From NCBI GenBank assembly GCA_964639525.1, contig CAZXDS010000069.1, positions 1-15,397 on the forward strand: 15,397 nt of DNA, given 5' to 3'. Below, piece by piece: positions 1 to 6,674 of the stretch (position 1 is its first letter; each line of letters begins with the position of its first letter). Origin of the DNA: CAZXDS01 sp964639525. GTDB taxonomy: Bacteria > Bacteroidota > Ignavibacteria > Ignavibacteriales > Melioribacteraceae. The position numbers and the translations under genes were made by a program. Under the pieces are notes generated by a model. It saw only the letters and a program-made list of their open reading frames with translations, was not told where the DNA came from and did no database searches.

Positions 1-747
1 TTAACCAAAGACGAATTAGAAGTGGCACGAAAAATTCAAGCGGAGCTAATGCCCAAAACACCTCCGGCAATTAAGAACTATCAGGTTACAGCTTATTACG
101 AATCGGTTAAAGAAGTTGGCGGTGATTACTATGATATTATAGAATCCGGTGTTGACAAAGAACAAACGTTTTTGTTTGTCGGTGATATTTCAGGCAAGGG
201 AATGCCCGCAGCTCTTTATATGGTAAGGGTTCAAGCTATATTGACTTCACTGATAAAAGAATCCACCGACTTGAAGAGTATTTTAATAAACTTGAAATAT
301 AGTTTTGACAAAAAACTATTGCCTGAATATTTTTTAACACTCGCAGCTGCTTCGGTAAAAGCCGACGGTTCAGTTGACATTTGTCGAGCGGGACATTTAC
401 CGATTATTTATTATAATGCCGACAAAAATTCGATTACACACATCAATCCCAAAGGCATTGGAATAGGGCTAAGAGACAACGGCATTTTTGAGAAAGTTTT
501 GGAAGTTGTAAACATCAAGCCGAATACTAATGATCTATTATTTTTCTACACAGACGGCATAACCGAAATGATGAATGAAAACAAACAACAATTCGGAAGC
601 GAAAGGTTTGAGAATGTTATTTTAAATTCCGTCAACAAACCTATAGTTGAAATTAAAGGTGAAATTCTCAACGCATTAAATACATTTAGAGGCAATCAAA
701 CAAAGTGTGATGATTTAACAATGATAATTCTTAAATGTAATAAATAA
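1..747 (+). CDS. SpoIIE/RsbU-type PP2C serine phosphatase, C-terminal part (5' end outside window)
   Basis: Metal-dependent serine/threonine phosphatase domain of the SpoIIE/RsbU type, which usually dephosphorylates an anti-sigma-factor antagonist in partner-switching control. The reading frame is open from base 1, so this is a fragment: the GTG at 22 lies inside the conserved ARKIQ segment and is not a real start. Visible motifs in order are ELEVARKIQ (linker helix entering the domain), EVGGDYYD with its metal-binding Asp (bases 112-135), GDISGKGMPA (from 181), CRAGHLP, FFYTDGITE and the C-terminal DDLTMI (Asp codons at 709-714). All the main PP2C metal and fold motifs are present, so the domain should be active. 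The missing N-terminus probably carries a sensor such as GAF, PAS, HAMP or a response-regulator receiver, but that is inference. No anti-sigma factor or STAS gene is visible in the window. Confidence 0.93.
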   Translation, partial: LTKDELEVARKIQAELMPKTPPAIKNYQVTAYYESVKEVGGDYYDIIESGVDKEQTFLFVGDISGKGMPAALYMVRVQAILTSLIKESTDLKSILINLKYSFDKKLLPEYFLTLAAASVKADGSVDICRAGHLPIIYYNADKNSITHINPKGIGIGLRDNGIFEKVLEVVNIKPNTNDLLFFYTDGITEMMNENKQQFGSERFENVILNSVNKPIVEIKGEILNALNTFRGNQTKCDDLTMIILKCNK

Positions 748-1074
748 TCTTGCTCATCTTCAAACCTTAGTTCAATAATAATACCTGCCGACAAAGTTAT
801 TAACCTAGTAACAATTCTAATTGCAAAACAGCAATTGTCATTCCGGTAATCTTCTATCCGGAATTTCGTTTTTTTGCTATAGATTTCCACTAAAAGCATG
901 TGGGAATGACACGCTTCGTTTAGTGAAAATGCAAGTTGTTTAATTGCCATGTTAATATTTGCTGCTTATTTTGTAATTGTTTTCAAACGAGATATTCAAT
1001 AGATTAAATGATTATTTTTTTTAATTATTATTAAACAAATATCTGATAAAAATATTTTCAGACTCAATTTATAA
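748..1074. other. Intergenic region of 327 bases between phosphatase and antiporter genes
   Basis: No credible coding sequence is seen on either strand; a short minus-strand frame here has no recognisable domain. The region holds a palindromic element at 836-911 and a small hairpin at 819-836, then an AT-rich stretch leading to the antiporter start. No strong promoter match is seen, and there is no clear Shine-Dalgarno in front of the ATG at 1075. Confidence 0.7.
836..911. repeat. Palindromic MITE/REP-like element bounded by TGTCATTCC / GGAATGACA
   Basis: The ends form a perfect 9-bp inverted repeat (836-844 with 903-911). Inside are two further hairpins: ATTCCGG (840-846) with CCGGAAT (858-864), and TTCCAC (885-890) with GTGGGAA (900-906, one bulged G). 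Elements with GTCATTCC...GGAATGAC ends are widespread dispersed palindromes in many bacterial genomes, including low-GC FCB genomes. I recognise the type rather than a named family. A separate 6-bp hairpin (AATGC-type arms, 819-824 with 831-836) abuts the left end. No second copy was noticed in this window. Confidence 0.6.
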
Positions 1075-2004
1075 ATGCAAATATTAACTCAAATATTAAT
1101 AATCGTTTCCTCAATTATTGCACTCTGGTATGGAGCGGTATTGGTAGTCGATTCGGCTTCACTGATTGCTAAAAAACTGGGACTTTCTGAATTGGTTATC
1201 GGTTTGACGGTTGTTGCAATTGCTACGTCTCTACCTGAATTTGCAGTTACAATTACATCTGCATTAAGAGGGCAATATCAAATATCCGTTGGTAATATTG
1301 TTGGGTCGGATATTTTTAATCTCGGTATAATACTTGGACTGGTAACGTTTTTTAGTTCGGTAAAAATCAGCAAAAAAATGCTTTTCCGTGACGGTTCCAT
1401 GTTGATTGCAACAGGAGCACTTTTGTTATTTTTCTTTTATGATTTGAAACTTCAATTTTATGAAGGCATAGTGCTTTTCGTAATTCTAATTGCATACATT
1501 ATTTATCTTATTAAGGGAAAAGAAGATGCTGATGATTTTATTGAGGAAGTTCCCGGGGGAAAATATCAATGGACAGACATTCCAAAACTTGTTATTGGCA
1601 TTGCTCTAATTATTGCAGGTGGTAATTACCTTGTGCACGGGTCTATAATTATTGCCCGCTATTATGGAGTATCCGAGTGGATGATTGGAATTACAATTGT
1701 CGGAGCCGGCACATCAATTCCCGAACTTGCAACCTCAATTGTTGCCGTTACAAAAGGGCGACATGGTATTTCAGCCGGAAATTTAATTGGTAGTGATCTT
1801 TTCAATATGCTTGGTGTCCTTGGTGTGGCAGGGATAATTCATCCTCTTACAATTACCAAAAGCGATTATCTCAGTCTTCTATTTATGGCTGCTAATCTGT
1901 TTATCCTCTTTTATTTAATGCGTCGAAAATGGAGTTTGTCAAAACCGGAAGGTGCTATTTTAATTTCTCTTGCCATTGTTAGATGGGCAATTGTTATGTG
2001 TTAA
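1075..2004 (+). CDS. Calcium/sodium antiporter, CaCA family (YrbG-like)
   Basis: Integral inner-membrane cation/Ca2+ exchanger of the bacterial YrbG type, expected to exchange Ca2+ against Na+ or H+. The 309-residue length is usual for the family. The two inverted alpha-repeats that line the ion path are both intact: the first around residues 43-84 (GLTVVAIATSLPE, then GNIVGSDIFN) and the second around 205-246 (GITIVGAGTSIPE, then GNLIGSDLFN). The acidic residues expected for ion binding, E55 and E217, are present, with D79 and D241 in the two GSD motifs. About ten hydrophobic segments flank these, with a charged loop near residues 148-165 (KGKEDADDFIEE) between the halves. The ATG at 1075 follows an AT-rich leader without a clear Shine-Dalgarno. 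It appears to be a single-gene unit; ion specificity cannot be read from sequence. Confidence 0.95.
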   Translation: MQILTQILIIVSSIIALWYGAVLVVDSASLIAKKLGLSELVIGLTVVAIATSLPEFAVTITSALRGQYQISVGNIVGSDIFNLGIILGLVTFFSSVKISKKMLFRDGSMLIATGALLLFFFYDLKLQFYEGIVLFVILIAYIIYLIKGKEDADDFIEEVPGGKYQWTDIPKLVIGIALIIAGGNYLVHGSIIIARYYGVSEWMIGITIVGAGTSIPELATSIVAVTKGRHGISAGNLIGSDLFNMLGVLGVAGIIHPLTITKSDYLSLLFMAANLFILFYLMRRKWSLSKPEGAILISLAIVRWAIVMC

Positions 2005-2138
2005 CGTCCTCATGGACTAAAAGATGCTTGTTTCAAGCTATCTGATTATCAAATCTATTTCATAAATAAACCGTTGTAGTGTAATAAAAAGAACAAGATA
2101 GACGAATGAAAATATTATGACTGAATTGCGAGGGAAAA

Positions 2139-2690
2139 ATGGGAATGACCAAAAGAACACTTGAAGAACAGAGAATAGAATTTACAAATAGAAAATTTCT
2201 TGCTACACCTTTAGCCGGATTGATTGTTTGGCTTATAGTTGGCATTGCAGGTATTGTTTTACCTATTAGAGTTACTGTTTGGGTGCTCTTTATAGGAACG
2301 GGAAGTATTGTGTATTTGGCTTTGTTCATCTCAAAATTTACAGGCGAGAATTTTCTTGATAACAAGAAACCGAAAAATGAATTTGACAAACTTTTTCTAT
2401 TTACGGTTGGACAAGCAGTTATGGTTTATGCGATTGCAATTCCTTTCTTCTTGATAGATTATACTTCATTGCCTATGACAGTTGGCATTTTGACTGGAAC
2501 AATGTGGTTGCCATTTTCGTGGATGGTAAGGCATTGGGTCGGGATTTTCCATTCTTTAACTAGAACTGTCCTGATACTTATTCTTTGGTATATATTTCCC
2601 GAATATAGATTCGTATCAATTCCTTTTGCTATTGCATTGATTTATATTGCAACCATAATCATTCTTAAAAACAGAACAATAACGGAGTAA
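2139..2690 (+). CDS. Six-helix membrane protein of unknown function (possibly DUF7010-like)
   Basis: A 183-residue protein with about six predicted transmembrane helices near residues 22-42, 45-65, 84-107, 111-130, 138-153 and 158-176, and a hydrophilic N-terminus (KRTLEEQRIEF). A basic/aromatic loop with W128, R131, H132 and W133 lies after helix 4. The overall form resembles small uncharacterised membrane proteins that I associate with DUF7010, but that assignment is from memory and unverified. No catalytic motif is visible and no function is proposed. Start choice: GCGAGGG at 2128-2134 lies 4 bases before the ATG at 2139 and 10 before the ATG at 2145, so either Met may be used. It stands alone, 134 bases after the antiporter, and converges with the PLP enzyme gene. 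Confidence 0.82.
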   Translation: MGMTKRTLEEQRIEFTNRKFLATPLAGLIVWLIVGIAGIVLPIRVTVWVLFIGTGSIVYLALFISKFTGENFLDNKKPKNEFDKLFLFTVGQAVMVYAIAIPFFLIDYTSLPMTVGILTGTMWLPFSWMVRHWVGIFHSLTRTVLILILWYIFPEYRFVSIPFAIALIYIATIIILKNRTITE

Positions 2691-2718
2691 AACAAAATCA
2701 GGTATAAACTTGTTAGCA

Positions 2719-2770
2719 AGTGAAAACCGTTACCGGAAAAGAGTTTACACTTAAATATTTTATTTTTTTC
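2719..2770 (+). terminator. Probable plus-strand terminator after the membrane-protein gene
   Basis: The arm AGTGAAAAC (2719-2727) pairs with GTTTACACT (2743-2751) with one A-A mismatch around a 15-base loop, followed by a T-rich run to 2770. A smaller hairpin, ACTTG/CAAGT (2708-2721), lies just before it and overlaps the first arm. The stem is AT-rich and the U-tract is broken, so efficiency is doubtful. Its placement between convergent genes fits a terminator. Confidence 0.4.
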
Positions 2771-3901
2771 TTAAATTAATTCTGAAATAGAATTTACAAC
2801 AGTTTTGATTTCTTTTTTTGTATTATAAAAATGAGGCGACATTCTTATCAACCCTTCCCGAATTTCACCAATAATATTTTTCTTCTGTAAAGAAAGTAAA
2901 ACTCGTTCAGGTTTCTCAACATAAAAAGAAACAATACCTGCTTTGTTTTTGTTCGGTAGGTTTTTGAGTAGCGGTTCAATTCCAATTCCTGTTAGTTTTT
3001 CAATAAAATAATTTGTGTTTGCTAAAACCAATTTTTCGATATTATTAAATCCAACCGACTCGAACATTTCAAGAGATTTATTTAAAGCTACAATCCCCGT
3101 TACATTCATTGTTCCCGTTTGGAATTTTTCCGCATCCGGTTTTAGTTCTAAATTGTAATCAAGAATATGCCAAGGGTCTTTAACAGAAAGCCAGCCAACA
3201 TTTGATAGTTTGAATATCCTATTCAATTTATCTGAAATGTATAAATACGAAGTTCCGGTCAAACTCATCAGCCATTTGTGTGCTCCACCGGCAAGGAAAT
3301 CCACGTTTGCTTCTTGAACATCAGTATTTACAACTCCGGCTGCTTGTATAGCATCAACAGAAAAAATAATTCCGTGTTCTTTGCAAAACATTCCAAGCTC
3401 AATAATATCAGTTCTAAAGCCAGATAAAAACTGAACAAGACTAATGGAAATTAACTTTGTTTTTTCCGTAACAGCAGAAAAAATATCTTCGAGTTTGATA
3501 ATACCGTTTCTCGATTTTACTAAATCAACTTCAACACCTTTGCTTTTAAGGTTAAGAAACGGATACACATTTGCCGGGAATTCAATGTCGTTTAAAATTA
3601 CTCTGTCTCCAGTTTCCCAATCAATGCCGTTTACTAACACATTCATAGCATCGGAAACATTCCCAATCCACGAAAGCTGATTAGGGCGGCAATTTAACAT
3701 TCCACCCAATCTTAACTTTGCGGACTTATCCGCCTCAAGAAAAACATCAAATGACTGTTTTAAATTTAAACTTCGGCTTTCAAAGTATGAATTTATTATT
3801 TCCTTAACGGTAACCGATAAAGGACCAAGAGAAGCGTGATTAAAATAAATTTGTCCGGCTTTAATATTTGGGAAAGATTTACGAATTTCGGCAATATTCA
3901 T
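2771..3901 (-). CDS. PLP-dependent class V aminotransferase-fold enzyme (IPN epimerase/EgtE-like, not a desulfurase)
   Basis: Fold-type I PLP enzyme of the class V aminotransferase group, 376 residues. Seen in order: NHASLGPLS near the N-terminus (21-29), the cofactor region SVDAIQAAG with D183 and Q186, the Schiff-base lysine K209 in GGAHKW, the FQTGTMN loop (260-266) and a C-terminal IRMSPHFYNT (352-361) whose R353 should bind the substrate carboxylate. Cysteine desulfurases and selenocysteine lyases need a catalytic Cys on a C-terminal-half loop; the only cysteines I see are C71 and C173, both far from that position. This argues for a non-desulfurase member such as the isopenicillin-N-epimerase, kynureninase or EgtE-like enzymes. 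The substrate is unknown and no neighbour points to one. The gene is divergent from queC and probably a single-gene unit. Confidence 0.88.
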   Translation of the reverse strand: MNIAEIRKSFPNIKAGQIYFNHASLGPLSVTVKEIINSYFESRSLNLKQSFDVFLEADKSAKLRLGGMLNCRPNQLSWIGNVSDAMNVLVNGIDWETGDRVILNDIEFPANVYPFLNLKSKGVEVDLVKSRNGIIKLEDIFSAVTEKTKLISISLVQFLSGFRTDIIELGMFCKEHGIIFSVDAIQAAGVVNTDVQEANVDFLAGGAHKWLMSLTGTSYLYISDKLNRIFKLSNVGWLSVKDPWHILDYNLELKPDAEKFQTGTMNVTGIVALNKSLEMFESVGFNNIEKLVLANTNYFIEKLTGIGIEPLLKNLPNKNKAGIVSFYVEKPERVLLSLQKKNIIGEIREGLIRMSPHFYNTKKEIKTVVNSISELI

Positions 3902-3952
3902 GTTGTACTCATTTCTATTATTACGATTGGTAAAATACAGTTACTATACATT

Positions 3953-3966
3953 ATTATACAAAGTTA
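3953..3966 (-). promoter_or_regulatory. Candidate promoter core for the PLP enzyme gene
   Basis: Read on the minus strand, TAACTTTG (3966-3959) matches the Bacteroidota -7 consensus TAnnTTTG, and a perfect sigma70-type TATAAT (3958-3953) follows it at once. They lie 52-65 bases before the ATG at 3901. No upstream element at standard spacing is clear for either reading, so this is only a candidate. Confidence 0.35.
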
Positions 3967-4077
3967 TGTTTTGAATTAATCAAAATAAAACAATGCAAAT
4001 ACAAAAAGTACTGATAGATAAAAAAAAATATTAATACGGATTTTACTATTTTTAATTTTTATTTTAAATAATTTAAT

Positions 4078-4767
4078 ATGGAAGAAAAGAGAACTTGCAT
4101 AGTCGCATTAAGCGGCGGACTTGATAGTTGTGTTACTGCTGCAATAGCAAAGGAAAAATATAAACTTGCATTTGTACATATAAATTACGGACAGCGAACC
4201 GAAAGAAGAGAACTGAAGGCATTTAACGATATTGCAGATTACTATAATGTTGAAAACCGACTTGTAATAAATTTCAAACATTTAAGTAAAATCGGCGGAT
4301 CTTCACTAACGGATAAATCAATACATTTAAGAGATGCTAATTTAGAAAGCACCGAAATACCCGCTTCGTATGTGCCTTTTAGAAATGCAAATATTTTATC
4401 GGCATGTGTTAGCTGGGCTGAAGTTCTTGGCGCCGAGGCTGTTTTTATCGGAGCAGTATTTGAAGATTCTTCAGGTTACCCTGATTGTCGTCCCGATTTT
4501 TTCAGAGCATTTCAAATTGTCACAGATCTCGGCACAAAACCTGATACACACATTGCTATTGAAACACCTATTATACATCTTACAAAATCAAAAATTATTG
4601 AAAAAGGTTTGGAATTAAATGCCCCGCTTCATCTTACTTGGTCGTGCTATCAAAGTCAAACAAAAGCATGCGGAGTTTGCGACAGTTGTGCATTAAGACT
4701 GAGAGGATTTCAGCAAATAAAAATGCAAGACCCGATTATTTATAAAGTTAGACCAAACTATTTATAG
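4078..4767 (+). CDS. queC: 7-cyano-7-deazaguanine (preQ0) synthase QueC
   Basis: QueC converts 7-carboxy-7-deazaguanine to preQ0 using ammonia and ATP, a cytosolic step in queuosine synthesis. The ATP pyrophosphatase P-loop is intact (SGGLDS, residues 12-17), followed by HINYGQR (34-40), the substrate-pocket segment VPFRNANIL (99-107) and GYPDCRPDFF (133-142). The zinc site at the C-terminus shows the expected spacing C190-x7-C198-x2-C201-x2-C204. The length of 229 residues is typical. The start at 4078 is in an AT-rich leader with no obvious Shine-Dalgarno, and no preQ1-riboswitch-like sequence was recognised in the 176-base divergent upstream region. queF follows after 25 bases, so the two are almost certainly cotranscribed. 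queD and queE are not in the window and must be encoded elsewhere. Confidence 0.97.
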   Translation: MEEKRTCIVALSGGLDSCVTAAIAKEKYKLAFVHINYGQRTERRELKAFNDIADYYNVENRLVINFKHLSKIGGSSLTDKSIHLRDANLESTEIPASYVPFRNANILSACVSWAEVLGAEAVFIGAVFEDSSGYPDCRPDFFRAFQIVTDLGTKPDTHIAIETPIIHLTKSKIIEKGLELNAPLHLTWSCYQSQTKACGVCDSCALRLRGFQQIKMQDPIIYKVRPNYL

Positions 4768-4792
4768 ATGAGATTATCGAGAAAGGGAACTT

Positions 4793-5146
4793 ATGAGCGA
4801 TAGAACTAAAATATTAGAAACATTTGAGAACACATATACCAAGCGTGATTATTGGGTAAAACACATTGCCTCCGAATTTACTTCTCTCTGCCCTAAAACC
4901 GGTCAGCCGGATTTTGCAACAATTATTTTAGAATATATTCCGGATAAACTTTGTGTTGAATTAAAATCATACAAATTTTATTTGCAATCTTACCGTAACG
5001 ATGGAATATTTTTTGAAAGTGTTACTAATAAAATTATGGATGATCTTGTGCAAAAATTGAAACCGAGAGAAATGAAAATTATTGCAGACTTTAACACACG
5101 CGGCGGAATTTCTTCGGTTATAACTGTTGAGTATAAGCAAGCATAG
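4793..5146 (+). CDS. queF: NADPH-dependent preQ0 reductase QueF (short, YkvM type)
   Basis: QueF reduces the nitrile of preQ0 to preQ1, the step after QueC in queuosine synthesis. It is a single tunnelling-fold (T-fold) domain of 117 residues, the short unimodular form. The nucleophile C33 and acid D40 lie in SLCPKTGQPDF, and the QueF signature VELKSYKFY (55-63) with E56 binds the base. In Bacillus subtilis QueF the substrate pocket also uses a His-Glu pair after the RN-x-G segment. Here that segment reads RNDGIFFE, so Glu (E75) is kept but the His position is Phe (F74). RGGIS (103-107) closes the conserved core. An AAAGGGA ribosome site precedes the ATG at 4793. It forms an operon with queC; the lyase gene starts 81 bases downstream and may be read through. 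Confidence 0.95.
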   Translation: MSDRTKILETFENTYTKRDYWVKHIASEFTSLCPKTGQPDFATIILEYIPDKLCVELKSYKFYLQSYRNDGIFFESVTNKIMDDLVQKLKPREMKIIADFNTRGGISSVITVEYKQA

Positions 5147-5215
5147 ACTAGAGAAAAACATAATCTTTGAAATAATCATAAATTTAATAATGTTATTTTT
5201 AATAAGTTAAATAAT

Positions 5216-5222
5216 AAGGTGA
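5216..5222 (+). promoter_or_regulatory. Shine-Dalgarno that sets the lyase start at ATG 5228
   Basis: AAGGTGA lies 5 bases before the ATG at 5228. An in-frame GTG at 5219 falls inside this same sequence, so the longer reading starting there is unlikely and the protein probably begins MAKKR. Confidence 0.75.
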
Positions 5223-5227
5223 GAAGA

Positions 5228-6622
5228 ATGGCAAAAAAAAGAATCACAAAAAGAAGTTGGGCAGAACCTTTTAAGATTAAAGTTGTTGAACCAATTAAAA
5301 TGACAACTCGTGAACATCGTGAAAAGGCAATGAAGCAAGCCGGATATAATACGTTCCTTCTTAAATCGGAAGATGTTTATATTGACCTTTTAACCGACAG
5401 CGGAACTAATGCAATGAGCGATCGTCAATGGGCAGGAATGATGATTGGGGACGAAGCCTACGCCGGCAGCAAAAACTTTTATTATTTGGAAAGCAATGTA
5501 AAAAAATATTACGGCATGCCTTATTTTGTGCCAATGCACCAAGGGCGAGCAGCCGAACATATTATTTCAAAAATATTAATTAAACCTGGTGACTACGTTC
5601 CGGGCAATATGTATTTTACAACTACAAAACTTCATCAGGAACTTGCCGGAGGAACTTTTGTTGATGTAATTATTAAAGAAGCACACAAACCGGCGAGCAC
5701 TCATAAATTTAAAGGAAATATTGATTTACAAAAATTGGAAGATTTAATTAAAAAAGTCGGTGCAAAAAAAATTGCATATGTAAGTATTGCCGGTCCTGTA
5801 AATATGGCCGGTGGTCAGCCGTTTTCAATGGAGAATTTAAAGGCAGTACGAAAACTTACTAAAAAACACAAAATAAAAATGTGGTTCGATGCAACTCGCG
5901 CAATGGAAAATGCTTATTTCATTAAAGTTCGCGAAAAGGGTTATGAAGCTAAATCGTTGCAGGCTATTTTAAAAGAAATGTGTTCATATTTTGATGGTCT
6001 TTGGGTTAGTGCTAAAAAAGATTTAATGGTAAATATCGGCGGAATTTTCGCAACTCGCGATAAAAAAGTTTTTGACGAAGCACGGAATATGGTAGTTGTT
6101 TATGAAGGACTTCATACTTACGGCGGACTTGCCGGTCGTGATATGGAAGCTATGGCACGAGGAATGGAAGAAATGGTTCTGTTGGACAATATTAAAGCAA
6201 GAGTTGGGCAAGTTGAATATTTTGGTAATAAATTGAAAGATTACGGAATACCTTTTGTGAAACCAATAGGCGGGCATGCAATATTTTTGGATGCCAAAGC
6301 ATTTTTGCCACATATTCCACAAGAAGAATTTCCGGCTCAAACACTTGCCGCAGAAATATACATTGATTCCGGTGTTAGAACTATGGAGCGTGGAATTGTT
6401 TCTGCCGGAAGAGACTCGGAAACAGGTGAGAATCATCATCCAAAATTGGAACTTGTACGCATCACATTTCCAAGGCGAGTTTACACACAGGCACATATTG
6501 ATGTTACCGCCGAATCGGTTGCAACAGTATATGAAAACAGGGAAAAAATAAAAGGATTAAAATTTGTTTACGAACCTCCTTATTTGAGATTTTTTCAGGG
6601 TCGTTTTGATAAATTAAAATAA
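5228..6622 (+). CDS. Tyrosine phenol-lyase-type beta-eliminating lyase (TPL/tryptophanase family)
   Basis: PLP enzyme of the tryptophanase/tyrosine phenol-lyase family; TPL splits L-tyrosine to phenol, pyruvate and ammonia in the cytosol. It has 464 residues from the ATG chosen by its Shine-Dalgarno. From remembered Citrobacter freundii TPL numbering, a constant offset of +7 aligns the key residues: Y78 (Y71), T131 (T124), N192 (N185), D221 (D214), R224 (R217), the PLP lysine K264 (K257), R388 (R381), R411 (R404) and F455 (F448). T131, R388 and F455 are the positions that separate TPL from E. coli tryptophanase, which has Asp, Ile and His there. So the specificity looks like TPL, though near relatives are often annotated tryptophanase. 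Small differences include VPMHQGRAAE (101-110), where TPL has THQGRGAE. It sits after queCF and ends at a strong terminator; no permease or tnaC-like leader was seen. Confidence 0.93.
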   Translation: MAKKRITKRSWAEPFKIKVVEPIKMTTREHREKAMKQAGYNTFLLKSEDVYIDLLTDSGTNAMSDRQWAGMMIGDEAYAGSKNFYYLESNVKKYYGMPYFVPMHQGRAAEHIISKILIKPGDYVPGNMYFTTTKLHQELAGGTFVDVIIKEAHKPASTHKFKGNIDLQKLEDLIKKVGAKKIAYVSIAGPVNMAGGQPFSMENLKAVRKLTKKHKIKMWFDATRAMENAYFIKVREKGYEAKSLQAILKEMCSYFDGLWVSAKKDLMVNIGGIFATRDKKVFDEARNMVVVYEGLHTYGGLAGRDMEAMARGMEEMVLLDNIKARVGQVEYFGNKLKDYGIPFVKPIGGHAIFLDAKAFLPHIPQEEFPAQTLAAEIYIDSGVRTMERGIVSAGRDSETGENHHPKLELVRITFPRRVYTQAHIDVTAESVATVYENREKIKGLKFVYEPPYLRFFQGRFDKLK

Positions 6623-6638
6623 AAGTATTTTCTAATAT

Positions 6639-6667
6639 AGGAGGTTGTTGATGCAGCCTCCTTTTTT
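6639..6667 (+). terminator. Strong intrinsic terminator after the lyase gene, directly in front of glnD
   Basis: AGGAGGTTG (6639-6647) pairs with CAGCCTCCT (6654-6662), nine pairs with one G-U, around a 6-base loop, followed by a run of T from 6662 to 6667. This is a textbook Rho-independent terminator 16 bases after the lyase stop. The next gene's ATG is only three bases beyond the T-run, so the hairpin also lies where the glnD ribosome site should be. Confidence 0.88.
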
Positions 6668-6674
6668 ATTATGA
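6651..6674 (+). promoter_or_regulatory. Possible seven-codon leader ORF inside the terminator hairpin
   Basis: An ATG at 6651 in the hairpin loop is preceded by AGGAGG (6639-6644) at a spacing of 6 bases and reads MQPPFLL before stopping at TGA (6672-6674), which overlaps the glnD ATG at 6671 as ATGA. This layout would allow translational coupling into glnD, which has no Shine-Dalgarno of its own. It may be coincidence, because AGGAGG is also the left arm of the terminator. Confidence 0.25.

Noticed and set aside
696..950. 84-residue minus-strand reading frame in the gap after the phosphatase gene
   Set aside because: It overlaps the end of a real gene, runs through the palindromic element and shows no recognisable domain or ribosome site.
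2021..2045. Hairpin GCTTG-TTT-CAAGC after the antiporter gene as a terminator
   Set aside because: Five pairs with a 3-base loop and no following T tract; too weak to call.
3902..4077. preQ1 riboswitch in front of queC-queF
   Set aside because: The divergent leader is AT-rich and shows neither the C-rich loop nor the A-rich tail of preQ1-I, and no larger structured element was recognised.
5219..5227. GTG at 5219 as the lyase start
   Set aside because: It lies inside the Shine-Dalgarno sequence that serves the ATG at 5228.
6023..6496. 157-residue minus-strand reading frame inside the lyase gene
   Set aside because: It is antisense to a strongly conserved enzyme and its sequence is that of a codon shadow (many Cys, His, Ser, Phe).
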